From assembly GCA_022425565.1 (NCBI GenBank), contig JAKMFG010000215.1, forward strand, positions 1-11,349: a stretch of 11,349 nt of DNA, in the 5' to 3' direction. This DNA is from Alphaproteobacteria bacterium. GTDB lineage: Bacteria > Pseudomonadota > Alphaproteobacteria > Puniceispirillales > Puniceispirillaceae. The notes under the pieces were generated by a model, which was not told the DNA's origin, made no database searches, and saw only the letters and a program-made list of their open reading frames with translations. A program made the position numbers and the translations under genes. The stretch's first letter is position 1, and every line of letters begins with the position of its first letter. This document shows positions 1 to 8,403 of the stretch, in pieces.

Positions 1-360
1 GACGAGGAATCGCGGGCCGGTCGCCGGGGTGAAGGGCACCGCCGACAGCATTTTCGGATAATAGGTCCCGCCGGCGCGGGTGAAGGCGTTCGCCCAGCTG
101 TGGTCGAAGATATATTCGCCGTAGGAATGATGTTTCAGATAATGCGGCATCGCGGCGGCGAGCCGTCCTTCGGCATCACGCAGGACCAGATGCATCGGGT
201 CCCAGCCGCTGTCGCCTGCGGTCGCGCCGCCAACCTCGAGCGCGCGTAGAAAAGCGTGGCTGACGAACGGGTTCGACATGCCGGCAAGTTGGTCCCATTC
301 GGCCGCCGGGATGTCGGCGATCGAGGGGGCAAGTTCAAGGGTAAAGCTGTCGCCGTCCAT
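1..360 (-). CDS. GNAT/FemAB-like N-acyltransferase (DUF482, COG3146), partial
   Basis: N-terminal 120 residues of a protein whose C-terminus lies beyond the left edge. The segment NPFVSHAFLRALE (about residues 30-42), then HLVLRDAEGRL, then YLKHHSYGEYIFDHSWA (about 74-90) and the YYPK...VPFTPATGPR stretch (about 100-118) are the signature of the DUF482 family, a GNAT-fold group related to peptidoglycan FemAB aminoacyltransferases. Family members are cytoplasmic and their substrate is not firmly known. The ATG at 360 fits the usual family N-terminus, but no clear Shine-Dalgarno precedes it; an in-frame TTG lies 12 codons upstream and cannot be excluded. The gene follows the RidA-family gene by 117 bp in the same direction, with a GC-rich hairpin between them. 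Family assignment is confident; biochemical role is unknown. Confidence 0.9.
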   Translation of the reverse strand, partial: MDGDSFTLELAPSIADIPAAEWDQLAGMSNPFVSHAFLRALEVGGATAGDSGWDPMHLVLRDAEGRLAAAMPHYLKHHSYGEYIFDHSWANAFTRAGGTYYPKMLSAVPFTPATGPRFLV

Positions 361-398
361 AGCTTTGGAGATGGCGAGAGAGGAGCTGTGACGCAAGT

Positions 399-423
399 GG
401 CCGCCGGCATTTTACCAGCGGCC
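399..423. repeat. GC-rich hairpin between RidA and acyltransferase genes
   Basis: GGCCGCCGG at 399-407 and CCAGCGGCC at 415-423 form a 9-bp stem around a 7-base loop; read on the minus strand, one pair is G-U. It lies 55 nt past the RidA stop and about 38 nt before the acyltransferase start. No T-run follows on the minus strand, so it is not a standard intrinsic terminator. It could be a 3' stabilising structure, an attenuator in the acyltransferase leader, or chance in GC-rich DNA. Confidence 0.4.
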
Positions 424-477
424 AATTCGGTTTTCAGGGTCGGGTGACCAGACCTGACATTATGTGTCGAGCGGTCG

Positions 478-945
478 TCAGGAGATTTCGAAGACGCCGT
501 CCACCTCGACAAGGCATCCCAGCGGCAGCACGCTGCTGCCGACGGCAAAGCGGGCATGTTTGCCGGCATCACCGAAGGCGGCGACCATCAGGTCCGAGGC
601 GCCGTTGACGACGGCCGGCTGCTGCGTGAAATCGGGGGTCGAGGCGACGAAGCCGCCGAGCTTGACCACACGTACGACACGTTCCAGATCACCATCGCAG
701 GCCGCCTTTACCTGCGCAATCAGGTTGATCGCACAGATCTTTGCCTGCTCGTAGCCGTCCTCGACGGAGGCGTTGTCGCCGAGATGCCCCGTCGCAGTCA
801 GCTTACCGTCGACAAAGGGCACCTGGCCGGCGACATAGACCATGTTGCCGCTCTTGACCCAGGGAACATAGTTGGCGGCCGGAGCCGGTGCGTCCGGAAC
901 AGTGATGCCCATTTCAGTGAGGCGGGATTCGACGGTGCTGGCCAT
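478..945 (-). CDS. RidA family protein (YjgF/YER057c/UK114 superfamily)
   Basis: A 155-residue protein of the RidA superfamily, in the longer subgroup (about 150 aa) rather than the 128-aa archetype. Visible signatures are YVPWVKSGNMVYVAGQVP (residues 26-43), the G-LG-D-SVEDGYEQAK stretch, and the C-terminal ARFAVG...LPLGCLVEVDGVFEI segment. R132 and E147 align by spacing with Arg105 and Glu120 of E. coli RidA, the residues used in hydrolysis of reactive enamine/imine intermediates, so deaminase activity is possible. However, this subgroup is not well characterised and the substrate is unknown. The start at 945 was chosen over an upstream ATG at 1059 because GGAG sits about 8 nt ahead of it and the extra 38 residues would run through the nrdJ terminator region. 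It probably has its own promoter, because the nrdJ terminator separates it from nrdJ. Confidence 0.92.
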   Translation of the reverse strand: MASTVESRLTEMGITVPDAPAPAANYVPWVKSGNMVYVAGQVPFVDGKLTATGHLGDNASVEDGYEQAKICAINLIAQVKAACDGDLERVVRVVKLGGFVASTPDFTQQPAVVNGASDLMVAAFGDAGKHARFAVGSSVLPLGCLVEVDGVFEIS

Positions 946-1012
946 GATCAGTCTCCGTTGTTCGTCATGGTTGATATGCTGCGCGGGACATTGGCACAGC
1001 CATGCCGGCCGT

Positions 1013-1036
1013 TCAAACCAAAATCTTTCGGTTTGA
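1013..1036. repeat. 7-bp inverted repeat upstream of the RidA-family gene
   Basis: TCAAACC (1013-1019) and GGTTTGA (1030-1036) are perfect inverted arms around a 10-base AT-rich spacer. The site lies about 70-90 bp upstream of the RidA start and just downstream of the nrdJ terminator T-run. It could be an operator for the RidA-family gene or a secondary 3' hairpin. No matching transcription factor motif is recognised. Confidence 0.35.
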
Positions 1037-1044
1037 GTGGCAAG

Positions 1045-1073
1045 AAAAAGGCCCCGCACCGAAGTGCGGGGCC
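1045..1073 (-). terminator. Intrinsic terminator of nrdJ
   Basis: On the minus strand a perfect 10-bp stem (GGCCCCGCAC / GTGCGGGGCC, 1050-1073) is closed by a UUCG tetraloop and followed at once by five T (1049-1045). It lies 28 nt past the nrdJ stop. Stem stability, the tetraloop and the T-run make this a textbook Rho-independent terminator acting only in the nrdJ direction. Confidence 0.93.
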
Positions 1074-1101
1074 AGTCTGCAGGTTGCTCTGCAGGGAGAG
1101 A

Positions 1102-4100
1102 TCAGCTGCAGCCTGTGGTGCTGCCACAGGTGTTGCATTTCAGGCAGGTGCCATTGCGGACAAGCGTGAAGTTCTGGCACTCAGGGCAGGATTCGCCCTC
1201 ATAGCCTTGCATCCGCGCCTGCTGGACACGCTCCGCCGTCACGGCTTCTGCGTTCGATGTCGCTGCGACCGCTTCGGTGACCACTGCAGCCTCTGGCGTT
1301 GCCGCGCGCATGGTGGTGACTGTTTCCTCGGCCGGAGCGGCGGCTGCCGTCGCGGCGTTGGAATAGACCACAAGGCCCTGCTTGCGGATGAAGCCACGGC
1401 TCGTCACCTTGTTGACGAGCTCGGACTGTGCCTCGCCTGCGCCGGTGGTCGAGACCTCAAGGTCCTCGCGGTCAACATGGCCGAGGTCATGCCGGTCGAG
1501 GTAGGAGATCGCCAGCTCGCGGAAGGTATAGTCGAGGATCGAGGTCGACATCTTGATGGCGTCGTTGCCACTGACGATGCCTTGCGGCTCGAAGCGGGTG
1601 AAGGTGAAGGCCTCCACGAACTCTTCCAGCGGCACGCCATATTGCAGGCCAATCGACACTGCGATGGCGAAGTTGTTCATCAGCGAGCGGAACGCGGCGC
1701 CTTCCTTGTGCATGTCGATGAAGACTTCGCCGAGACGGCCATCCTCATATTCACCGGTCCGCAGATAGACCTTGTGTCCGCCGACGGTCGCTTTCTGGGT
1801 GTAACCCTTGCGGCGCTGCGGCAGCTTCTCGCGCTCGGCCGAATGAACGATGCGCTCGACGATCTTCTCGATCACCTGCGGCGCAGCCGCGGCGACCGGG
1901 GTGTCGAGTGCCTCTGCGGCCTCCTCGTCATCCTCGATGTCGTCAATCAGACCGGAGGAAAGCGGCTGGCTTAGCTTTGAGCCGTCGCGATAGAGAGCGT
2001 TGGCTTTCAGGCCGAGACGCCAGGACATCATGTAGGCTTCACCGCATTCCTCAACGGTGGCGCTGTTCGGCATGTTGATCGTCTTCGAGATCGCGCCCGA
2101 GATGAAGGGCTGGGCCGCTGCCATCATGGTGATGTGGCTGTCAACCGGCAGGAAGCGCTTGCCGATACGGCCGCACACATTGGCACAGTCGAACACCGGC
2201 AGATGCTCATCCTTCAGGTGCGGCGCACCTTCCAGCGTCATCGATCCGCAGACATGCGTATTGGCAGCCTCAATGGCATCCTTCTCGAAGCCCAGCGCCT
2301 CCAGCATGTTGAAGCTGTAGTCATTAAGCTGCGCGTCGGTGAAGCCGAGCCTGTCCTTGCAGAAGTCGTCGCCGAGGGTGAAGCGGTTGAAGGCAAACTT
2401 CACGTCGAAGGCGCTTTCCATAGCCGCTTCGACCTTGGCCAGTTCCTCGTCACCAAAACCCTTGTCGCGAAGTGCGCTCGGCGAGATCGACTGGCAGCTC
2501 TTCAGGCTGCCTGTGCCGACGGCATAGCGGACGATGTCCGAAGTCTGCTCCTCGCTGTAGCCGAGGTTGGCAAGCGCTTCCGGGACCACACGGTTGATGA
2601 TCTTGAAGTAACCGCCGCCGGCGAGCTTCTTGAACTTGACGATGGCGAAGTCGGGCTCGATGCCGGTCGTGTCACAATCCATGACAAGGCCGATGGTGCC
2701 TGTCGGGGCGATGACGGTAGCCTGCGCGTTGCGGTAGCCATGCTCGCTGCCAAGCTCGACAGCGTTGTCCCATGCCGCCTTTGCCGCATCGATCAGCTTC
2801 TTGTCCGGGCAGGGAGCGGCGTCCAGTGGAACCGGCAGGATGTTCAGGCCCTTGTAGCCTTTTGCCTTGCCATGTGCCGCCAGCCGATGGTTCTTCATCA
2901 CCCGCAGCATATGTTTGGCGTTCTTCTGGTATTGCGGGAACGGCCCTACCTCGCTGGCGATTTCCGCCGAGGTGGCATAGGCAACACCGGTCATGATTGC
3001 CGAGATCGAGCCACAGATGGCACGCCCCTCGTCGCTGTCATAGGAATGGCCCTGCGCCATCAGCAGGCCGCCGATGTTGGCGAAGCCGAGGCCGAGGGTG
3101 CGGTACTCGTAAGACAGTTGGGCAATCTCCTTCGACGGGAACTGCGCCATCAGAACCGAGATCTCGAGGGTCAGGGTCCAGAAGCGGCAGGCATGCTCGA
3201 AAGCCGGGATGTCGAAGCTGCCATCCTCGTGACGGAACTGCATAAGGTTCAGCGACGCCAGGTTACAGGCTGTGTCGTCGAGGAACATATATTCCGAGCA
3301 CGGGTTGGACGCGTTGATCCGGCCACCCTCGGGGCAGGTGTGCCACTCGTTGATGGTGGTGTCGTACTGCAGCCCCGGATCGGCGCATGCCCAGGCCGCA
3401 TAGGCAATCTTTTCCCACAGGTCGGATGCCTTGATGCGCTTGGCGACGCCATTGTCGCGCCGCTTTACCAGCTCCCAGTCGCCCTGATCGAGGACGGCCT
3501 GAAGGAATTCGTTGCTGACGCGGACCGAGTTGTTGGAGTTCTGGCCGGCCACCGTCAGGTAGGCTTCGGAATCCCAGTCGGTGTCATATGTCTTGAACTC
3601 GATCTCGCTATAGCCCTGACGCGCAAACTGGATGACGCGCTGGACATAGTTCTCCGGGATCATGGCGCCGCGTGCGGCGATGATCGCCTTCTTCAGGCGC
3701 TTGTTGGCGCGCGGGTCGAACCGGTCATCACCGCTGATGGCCTCGTCGTGGCAGGCGGCCATGACTTCGCCCATATGCAGTTGCGCAAGCTTCGAGCCGG
3801 CAACCAGTGCTGCCACCTTCTGCTCCTCGACAACCTTCCAGTCGACATAGGCCTCGATATCTGGATGGTCGACATCGACCGTCACCATTTTTGCGGCGCG
3901 GCGTGTCGTGCCGCCCGACTTGATTGCGCCGGCGGCACGGTCGCCGATTCGAAGGAAGCTCATCAGGCCGGAGGAACGTCCGCCGCCTGACAGGCTCTCG
4001 CCTTCACCACGGATGCGGCTGAAGTTCGAGCCGGTGCCCGAGCCGTATTTGAACAGGCGTGCTTCGCGGACCCACAGGTCCATAATGCCGCCCTCGTTCA

Positions 4101-4725
4101 CCAGATCGTCACTTACCGACTGGATGAAGCAGGCATGAGGCTGCGGATGCTCATAGGCGCTCGCCGAGCGGGTCAGCTTGCCGCTCTGGTAATCGACATA
4201 GTGGTGACCCTGGCTCGGCCCGTCGATGCCATAGGCCCAGTGCATGCCGGTGTTGAACCACTGCGGAGAGTTTGGTGCGGCCATCTGCGCCGCCAGCATG
4301 TAGCACATCTCGTCGTAATAAGTGCGTGCATCTTCCTCGTCAGAGAAATAACCACCCTTCCAGCCCCAGTAGGTCCAGGTGCCGGCGAGGCGGTTGAACA
4401 CCTGCTTGGCAGAGCTTTCGCCGTCGAAACGCTCTTCCTCGGGCAGTTTGGCAAGCGCGCTCTCGTCGGGAACCGAGCGCCAGAGCCAGGACGGCACAGC
4501 GCTTTCTTCGACGGTTTTCAGCTGCGCAGGCACGCCCGCCTTGCGGAAGTATTTCTGCGCCATGATGTCAGTGGCGACCTGCGAGAATTGTGCGGGGACC
4601 TCGATGTTCTCAGCGCGGAACACAACGGTACCGTCAGGGTTTTTGATTTCGCTGGATGCGAATCTGAATTCGAGGGAGGCGTAAGGATTTTTGCCTGCGG
4701 TCGTAAAGCGTCGTTCAAATTTCAT
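1102..4725 (-). CDS. nrdJ: Class II (adenosylcobalamin-dependent) ribonucleoside-diphosphate reductase NrdJ
   Basis: A 1207-residue, oxygen-independent reductase that makes deoxyribonucleotides using a cobalamin-generated thiyl radical. The class II N-terminal domain covers about residues 1-110. The catalytic barrel has the first redox cysteine C199 (PHACFIQ), the NPCSE motif (N474, radical C476, E478) and the second redox cysteine C487 (CNLASLNL). The APTGTIG loop at 673-679 is the conserved phosphate-binding segment. A TSCPD-type domain spans about 970-1075. A low-complexity Ala/Thr/Val linker (about 1121-1170) leads to a Cys-rich tail with C1180, C1183, C1194, C1197, C1200 and C1206, which probably re-reduces the active site. 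The length fits alphaproteobacterial NrdJ. The start at 4725 has AGAGG about 9 nt upstream and a family-typical N-terminus (MKFERRFT); an in-frame ATG at 4878 is rejected because it runs through the promoter. Expression is probably repressed by NrdR. Confidence 0.97.
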   Translation of the reverse strand: MKFERRFTTAGKNPYASLEFRFASSEIKNPDGTVVFRAENIEVPAQFSQVATDIMAQKYFRKAGVPAQLKTVEESAVPSWLWRSVPDESALAKLPEEERFDGESSAKQVFNRLAGTWTYWGWKGGYFSDEEDARTYYDEMCYMLAAQMAAPNSPQWFNTGMHWAYGIDGPSQGHHYVDYQSGKLTRSASAYEHPQPHACFIQSVSDDLVNEGGIMDLWVREARLFKYGSGTGSNFSRIRGEGESLSGGGRSSGLMSFLRIGDRAAGAIKSGGTTRRAAKMVTVDVDHPDIEAYVDWKVVEEQKVAALVAGSKLAQLHMGEVMAACHDEAISGDDRFDPRANKRLKKAIIAARGAMIPENYVQRVIQFARQGYSEIEFKTYDTDWDSEAYLTVAGQNSNNSVRVSNEFLQAVLDQGDWELVKRRDNGVAKRIKASDLWEKIAYAAWACADPGLQYDTTINEWHTCPEGGRINASNPCSEYMFLDDTACNLASLNLMQFRHEDGSFDIPAFEHACRFWTLTLEISVLMAQFPSKEIAQLSYEYRTLGLGFANIGGLLMAQGHSYDSDEGRAICGSISAIMTGVAYATSAEIASEVGPFPQYQKNAKHMLRVMKNHRLAAHGKAKGYKGLNILPVPLDAAPCPDKKLIDAAKAAWDNAVELGSEHGYRNAQATVIAPTGTIGLVMDCDTTGIEPDFAIVKFKKLAGGGYFKIINRVVPEALANLGYSEEQTSDIVRYAVGTGSLKSCQSISPSALRDKGFGDEELAKVEAAMESAFDVKFAFNRFTLGDDFCKDRLGFTDAQLNDYSFNMLEALGFEKDAIEAANTHVCGSMTLEGAPHLKDEHLPVFDCANVCGRIGKRFLPVDSHITMMAAAQPFISGAISKTINMPNSATVEECGEAYMMSWRLGLKANALYRDGSKLSQPLSSGLIDDIEDDEEAAEALDTPVAAAAPQVIEKIVERIVHSAEREKLPQRRKGYTQKATVGGHKVYLRTGEYEDGRLGEVFIDMHKEGAAFRSLMNNFAIAVSIGLQYGVPLEEFVEAFTFTRFEPQGIVSGNDAIKMSTSILDYTFRELAISYLDRHDLGHVDREDLEVSTTGAGEAQSELVNKVTSRGFIRKQGLVVYSNAATAAAAPAEETVTTMRAATPEAAVVTEAVAATSNAEAVTAERVQQARMQGYEGESCPECQNFTLVRNGTCLKCNTCGSTTGCS

Positions 4726-4800
4726 GAATTGGGCCTCTGAATCTCTCTCTGCGAACCACTCTGAATTCCAGGCGGTTAGTGCTTGTTTTTGATCTGTTTT

Positions 4801-4828
4801 TTTATAGCGCCGGTGAAAAAAATCACAA
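4801..4828 (-). promoter_or_regulatory. Putative nrdJ promoter
   Basis: On the minus strand TTGTGA (4828-4823) and TATAAA (4806-4801) are separated by 16 bp in an AT-rich stretch, giving a plausible sigma-70-type promoter. It would start transcription near 4794 and leave a leader of about 70 nt ending in the purine-rich ribosome-binding region of nrdJ. The -35 element lies inside the NrdR box, as expected for repression. This is inferred from motif match only. Confidence 0.5.
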
Positions 4829-4838
4829 GATTTGGTGT
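4823..4838. promoter_or_regulatory. NrdR box upstream of nrdJ
   Basis: Read on the minus strand the site is ACACCAAATCTTGTGA. It matches the NrdR consensus ACACWAWATATWGTGT at 13 of 16 positions, including both outer half-site cores. NrdR is the zinc-ribbon/ATP-cone repressor of ribonucleotide reductase genes, and its boxes normally lie across such promoters. It is about 100 bp upstream of the nrdJ start and overlaps the proposed -35 element. Confidence 0.75.
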
Positions 4839-4853
4839 GCCGACAGCTAAAAA

Positions 4854-4869
4854 CTACATGATGTTGAGA
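4854..4869. promoter_or_regulatory. Possible second, degenerate NrdR box
   Basis: This 16-bp site starts exactly 31 bp from the first NrdR box, a known pairing distance (about three helical turns) for tandem NrdR boxes. It matches the consensus at only about 9 of 16 positions, and its own local palindrome (ACATGATGT) is centred 1.5 bp off register. The call therefore rests mainly on spacing. Confidence 0.4.
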
Positions 4870-4873
4870 GTGG

Positions 4874-4901
4874 GTCACAAGTCACAAATTTATAATTTTG
4901 T
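4874..4901. repeat. Tandem GTCACAA repeat merging into an AT-rich dyad
   Basis: GTCACAA occurs twice in tandem (4874-4880 and 4881-4887). The core TCACAA also occurs in the NrdR box at 4823-4828. The second copy runs into an 18-bp near-palindrome at 4884-4901 in which 8 of 9 pairs are complementary, centred at 4892.5, exactly 62 bp (twice 31) from the centre of the first NrdR box. It lies between the two divergent promoters, so a regulatory role is plausible. It does not match the NrdR consensus well. Confidence 0.4.
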
Positions 4902-4908
4902 CTAAAAA

Positions 4909-4937
4909 TTGCCTTGCTTTCAAAACAGGATTATGAA
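4909..4937 (+). promoter_or_regulatory. Putative promoter for the NDUFA12-mlaD-DUF2155 cluster
   Basis: TTGCCT (4909-4914) and TATGAA (4932-4937) are separated by 17 bp, a fair sigma-70-type match placed divergently from the nrdJ promoter. Transcription would begin near 4944 and give a leader of about 160 nt before the NDUFA12 start. A second -10-like TATAAC at 5083-5088 lies closer but would leave almost no leader. Confidence 0.4.
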
Positions 4938-5102
4938 TCTCGGCTGTGTCGCCTGGTGGGTTGGTCGAGCTGGCGAGCGCACCTTCAACAGCCTCTGGAC
5001 GTGGGGCATCGCACACGCCTATATTGCAGTCACCATCTCCCGGGGCGGGAACGGCCGATTCATTTCAATGACTTGTCCCGGATATAACAGGGTTGCCACA
5101 CC
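4938..5102 (+). other. Presumed leader of NDUFA12; no gene recognised
   Basis: With the promoter elements described separately, this completes the 377-bp gap between nrdJ and NDUFA12. It is GC-rich, unlike the AT-rich promoter half at 4741-4930. A small perfect hairpin (TCCCG at 5038-5042, CGGGA at 5046-5050) and a longer-range pairing of GTGT near 4945 with ACAC near 5015 can be drawn. Neither resembles a tRNA, 6S RNA or a riboswitch that I recognise. An open frame at 4909-5148 overlaps the NDUFA12 start and looks non-coding. Confidence 0.4.
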
Positions 5103-5459
5103 ATGGATTTCGTTACGCGACTACATCTCTATTTCAATGCGCGGCTGATCGGTGCCGATGATTTTGGCAACCGGTATTATGAAGAGCGCAAGGCGCGTCC
5201 CGGCAAACCGCCGCGGCGTTATGTCCGATATAACGGAATGGTCGAGGCATCAAAGGTGCCTGCCGACTGGCATGGCTGGCTGCACCATACCGAGGAAAAT
5301 CCGCCACCGGCAGAAGGCTATGCCCGCCACGCCTGGCAGCAGGACCACATGCCGAATGCCACCGGTACGAAATATGCGCATCGCCCCGCCGGGCATCTGC
5401 TGAAGGGCGGAAAGCGCGCGGCGGCGACCGGTGATTACGAGCCCTGGACACCAAGCTGA
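5103..5459 (+). CDS. NADH:ubiquinone oxidoreductase subunit NDUFA12 (B17.2 homologue)
   Basis: A 118-residue accessory subunit of respiratory complex I, expected at the cytoplasmic face of the inner membrane. Family landmarks are LIGADDFGNRYYE (residues 15-27), RRYVRYNGMVEASKVPADWHGWLHH (38-62, including the conserved PxxWHxWLH core), the DHMPNATGT segment (81-89) and the Pro/Trp-containing C-terminus YEPW. The family occurs in alphaproteobacteria and mitochondria. The ATG at 5103 gives the full family length, though the ribosome-binding site (CAGGG) is weak and somewhat distant. It leads a plus-strand cluster, with mlaD 51 bp downstream, as I recall from related genomes. It lies outside the nuo operon, which is usual for this subunit. 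Confidence 0.95.
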   Translation: MDFVTRLHLYFNARLIGADDFGNRYYEERKARPGKPPRRYVRYNGMVEASKVPADWHGWLHHTEENPPPAEGYARHAWQQDHMPNATGTKYAHRPAGHLLKGGKRAAATGDYEPWTPS

Positions 5460-5510
5460 TTGGCCAGGCCGGCACCCGGAGTAAGGGCCGGATAGAGACA
5501 GGAGGGTCGG

Positions 5511-5963
5511 ATGCAACGCAACATGCTTGAGACTGTGATGGGCGCCATCGTCCTTTTCACTGCGGTGGCGTTTGTCTCGCTTGCCTATGAAGCGGCGAAT
5601 ATTCGCGGAACTGACGGCTATGAGCTAGAGGCGGAGTTTGGCGCGACGGGCGGGTTGTCGGTCGGCGACGATGTCCGGATTGCGGGTATCAAGGTCGGCC
5701 GCATTTCGCGGCAGGAACTCGATCCTGTTACCTATGCCGCACGCATTGTCATGTCGCTGGATGAGAAGATTCGGATTCCGGCCGACAGCAGCGCCCGCAT
5801 CACGGCAGCTTCGCTTCTTGGCGGTAACCAACTCGAATTGATCCCGGGCGCTGACGAGGAAATGATGCAGCCCGGCGAAGTCATCTATGACACCCGCGAC
5901 CCGGTCAGCCTGACCGATCTTCTCGGCAAGGCAGTGTTCTCCGCCGCCAATGACCCGTCCTGA
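5511..5963 (+). CDS. mlaD: MlaD-like outer-membrane lipid asymmetry protein (MCE domain)
   Basis: A 150-residue protein with an N-terminal membrane anchor (about residues 6-27, MLETVMGAIVLFTAVAFVSL) and one MCE domain (about 37-113) with the typical GLSVGDDVRIAGIKVGRI and ITAASLLGGNQLELIPG motifs. MlaD proteins form inner-membrane-anchored periplasmic hexamers that bind phospholipid and work with the MlaFEB ABC transporter to maintain outer-membrane lipid asymmetry. A strong GGAGGG ribosome-binding site at 5501-5506 supports the start. No mlaE or mlaF lies nearby, so the transporter must be encoded elsewhere. The last 14 bp overlap the DUF2155 gene, suggesting translational coupling. Confidence 0.93.
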   Translation: MQRNMLETVMGAIVLFTAVAFVSLAYEAANIRGTDGYELEAEFGATGGLSVGDDVRIAGIKVGRISRQELDPVTYAARIVMSLDEKIRIPADSSARITAASLLGGNQLELIPGADEEMMQPGEVIYDTRDPVSLTDLLGKAVFSAANDPS

Positions 5964-6348
5964 CGCCAGCCACAAGCCGGTCCTGACTGCGCTTGCAACC
6001 GTTCTGCTGCTATGGCCGGGGCTGGCAGGCGCCGCCTGGATCGAGGGCGAGCACGCAAGGCTGCAGGCACTCGACAAGATCACCGCGCGCATTTCCACGC
6101 TCGACGTTCCCATCGACACGCCAATCACCTTTGGCACGCTGAGCGTCTCTGTTCGGCGGTGCGCCTATCATCCGCCGGAGGAGCCGCCGGAGGATGCGGC
6201 CTTTCTCGATGTGGTCGATAACGGATATGACAGCACGAAGACACCCAGTCCGGTTTTCAGCGGTTGGATGTTCAGCTCAAGTCCCGCTGTTTCCGCAATG
6301 GAGCATCCGGTCTATGACATCACGCTGCTGAGCTGCAAGCCTGACTAG
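5950..6348 (+). CDS. DUF2155 domain-containing periplasmic protein
   Basis: A 132-residue exported protein of unknown function. A signal peptide covers about residues 1-28 (hydrophobic LTALATVLLLWPG, probable cleavage after AGA). The DUF2155 domain follows, with LDKITARISTLDVPIDTPITFG (41-62), CAYHPPEEPPEDAAF (71-85) and the diagnostic PVFSGWMFSSSPAVSAMEHPVYD (101-123). C71 and C129 could form a disulfide in the periplasm. The start overlaps the mlaD end by 14 bp in another frame. The stop codon shares bases with the stop of the convergent aat gene. The context suggests a role in the cell envelope, but function is not established. Confidence 0.92.
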   Translation: MTRPDASHKPVLTALATVLLLWPGLAGAAWIEGEHARLQALDKITARISTLDVPIDTPITFGTLSVSVRRCAYHPPEEPPEDAAFLDVVDNGYDSTKTPSPVFSGWMFSSSPAVSAMEHPVYDITLLSCKPD

Positions 6349-7028
6349 CCGTTCTGCCTGCCGCTGGCCAGCATGGCATCCACCATCGGCTGGCTGTCTT
6401 CCTCGGGGTGGAGTTTTGCCGGGTACGCCAGCGCGTCGGCAAGACGCGTCTGAAATTTCTCCCGGTCAATTTCGTAAATCCCGAAGTGCATCAGATGATC
6501 ATTGGCGAACTGCGCGTCGAGCAGCCTGAAACGTCCGGCGCGCAGCCGGGCCACAAGATGAACCAGCGCGATCTTCGAGGCATCAGTCTGGCGCGAGAAC
6601 ATGGATTCGCCGAAAAAGGCTGATCTCAGCGCCACCCCGTAGAGGCCGCCGACCAGCCGGTCACCGTTCCAAACCTCGATCGAATGCGCGAAGCCAAGCC
6701 GGTGAAGCGCCACATAGAGCTGCCGGATATCACGGTTGATCCATGTTTCGGTGCGCCCGTCACGAGGCGCCGCGCATTCGTCGATTACGGTGGGGAAATC
6801 ACGATTGAATGTGACCTGATAGGGCTGCTTCCTGACAGTGCGTGCCAGTCTGCGTGGAATGTGGAATTCGCGGCGCGCACCTTCCTGCCAGGCAAGCGGG
6901 ATCAATGCCCTGACATCAGGGTCGTAGAACTTGATCTCGTGGCTGTCGGCGCTGTCCGCCATCGGGAACACGCCGAGCGAATAGGCCTTGATCAGCGTTT
7001 CCGGTGAAAATGCGAACCGTTCCGCCAT
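6345..7028 (-). CDS. aat: Leucyl/phenylalanyl-tRNA--protein transferase
   Basis: A 227-residue cytoplasmic enzyme that transfers Leu or Phe from aminoacyl-tRNA to proteins with N-terminal Lys or Arg, marking them for ClpS/ClpAP degradation. Family motifs are AYSLGVFPMAD (residues 15-25), the GGLYGVALRSAFFGESMFSR core (127-146) and LLDAQFANDHLMHFG (169-183). E141 and D171 correspond in position and spacing to E. coli Glu156 and Asp186. The length is typical. The gene starts 31 bp after the accC stop, so it probably ends the aroQ-accB-accC transcription unit, as I recall from other alphaproteobacteria. It converges on the DUF2155 gene with a 4-bp overlap. Confidence 0.96.
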   Translation of the reverse strand: MAERFAFSPETLIKAYSLGVFPMADSADSHEIKFYDPDVRALIPLAWQEGARREFHIPRRLARTVRKQPYQVTFNRDFPTVIDECAAPRDGRTETWINRDIRQLYVALHRLGFAHSIEVWNGDRLVGGLYGVALRSAFFGESMFSRQTDASKIALVHLVARLRAGRFRLLDAQFANDHLMHFGIYEIDREKFQTRLADALAYPAKLHPEEDSQPMVDAMLASGRQNG

Positions 7029-7059
7029 GCTGTGTCCCGCCGGTCGCCGTCGCGCTGCT

Positions 7060-8402
<1,343 letters not shown>

Positions 8403-8403
<1 letters not shown>

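Noticed and set aside
135..572. 145-codon minus-strand open frame over the acyltransferase and RidA ends
   Set aside because: It is out of frame with both real genes, is Ser/Arg/Pro-rich and shows no domain.
556..1974. 472-codon plus-strand open frame opposite the RidA gene and nrdJ end
   Set aside because: It crosses two real genes and the terminator on the other strand, has Cys/Arg-rich non-domain sequence, and is best explained as a shadow.
2134..3990. 618-codon plus-strand open frame opposite nrdJ
   Set aside because: It is the antisense of a clear NrdJ coding region; long opposite frames are expected in GC-rich DNA with strong codon bias, and the translation shows no recognisable domain.
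4726..4878. 51-residue N-terminal extension of NrdJ
   Set aside because: The extension reads through the NrdR box, -10 and -35 elements and AT-rich leader, while the start at 4725 has a ribosome-binding site and the family N-terminus.
4935..5061. Possible 6S-like or tRNA-like small RNA
   Set aside because: GAATC and GATTC ends can pair, but the interior lacks a convincing continuous stem, tRNA arms or known 6S context.
4726..5102. Cobalamin riboswitch ahead of the B12-dependent reductase
   Set aside because: The predicted nrdJ leader is only about 70 nt and shows no B12-box-like conserved core; regulation by NrdR fits the sequence better.
4909..5148. 79-codon plus-strand open frame before NDUFA12
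   Set aside because: It overlaps the NDUFA12 start in another frame, covers a probable promoter, and lacks a ribosome-binding site or family features.
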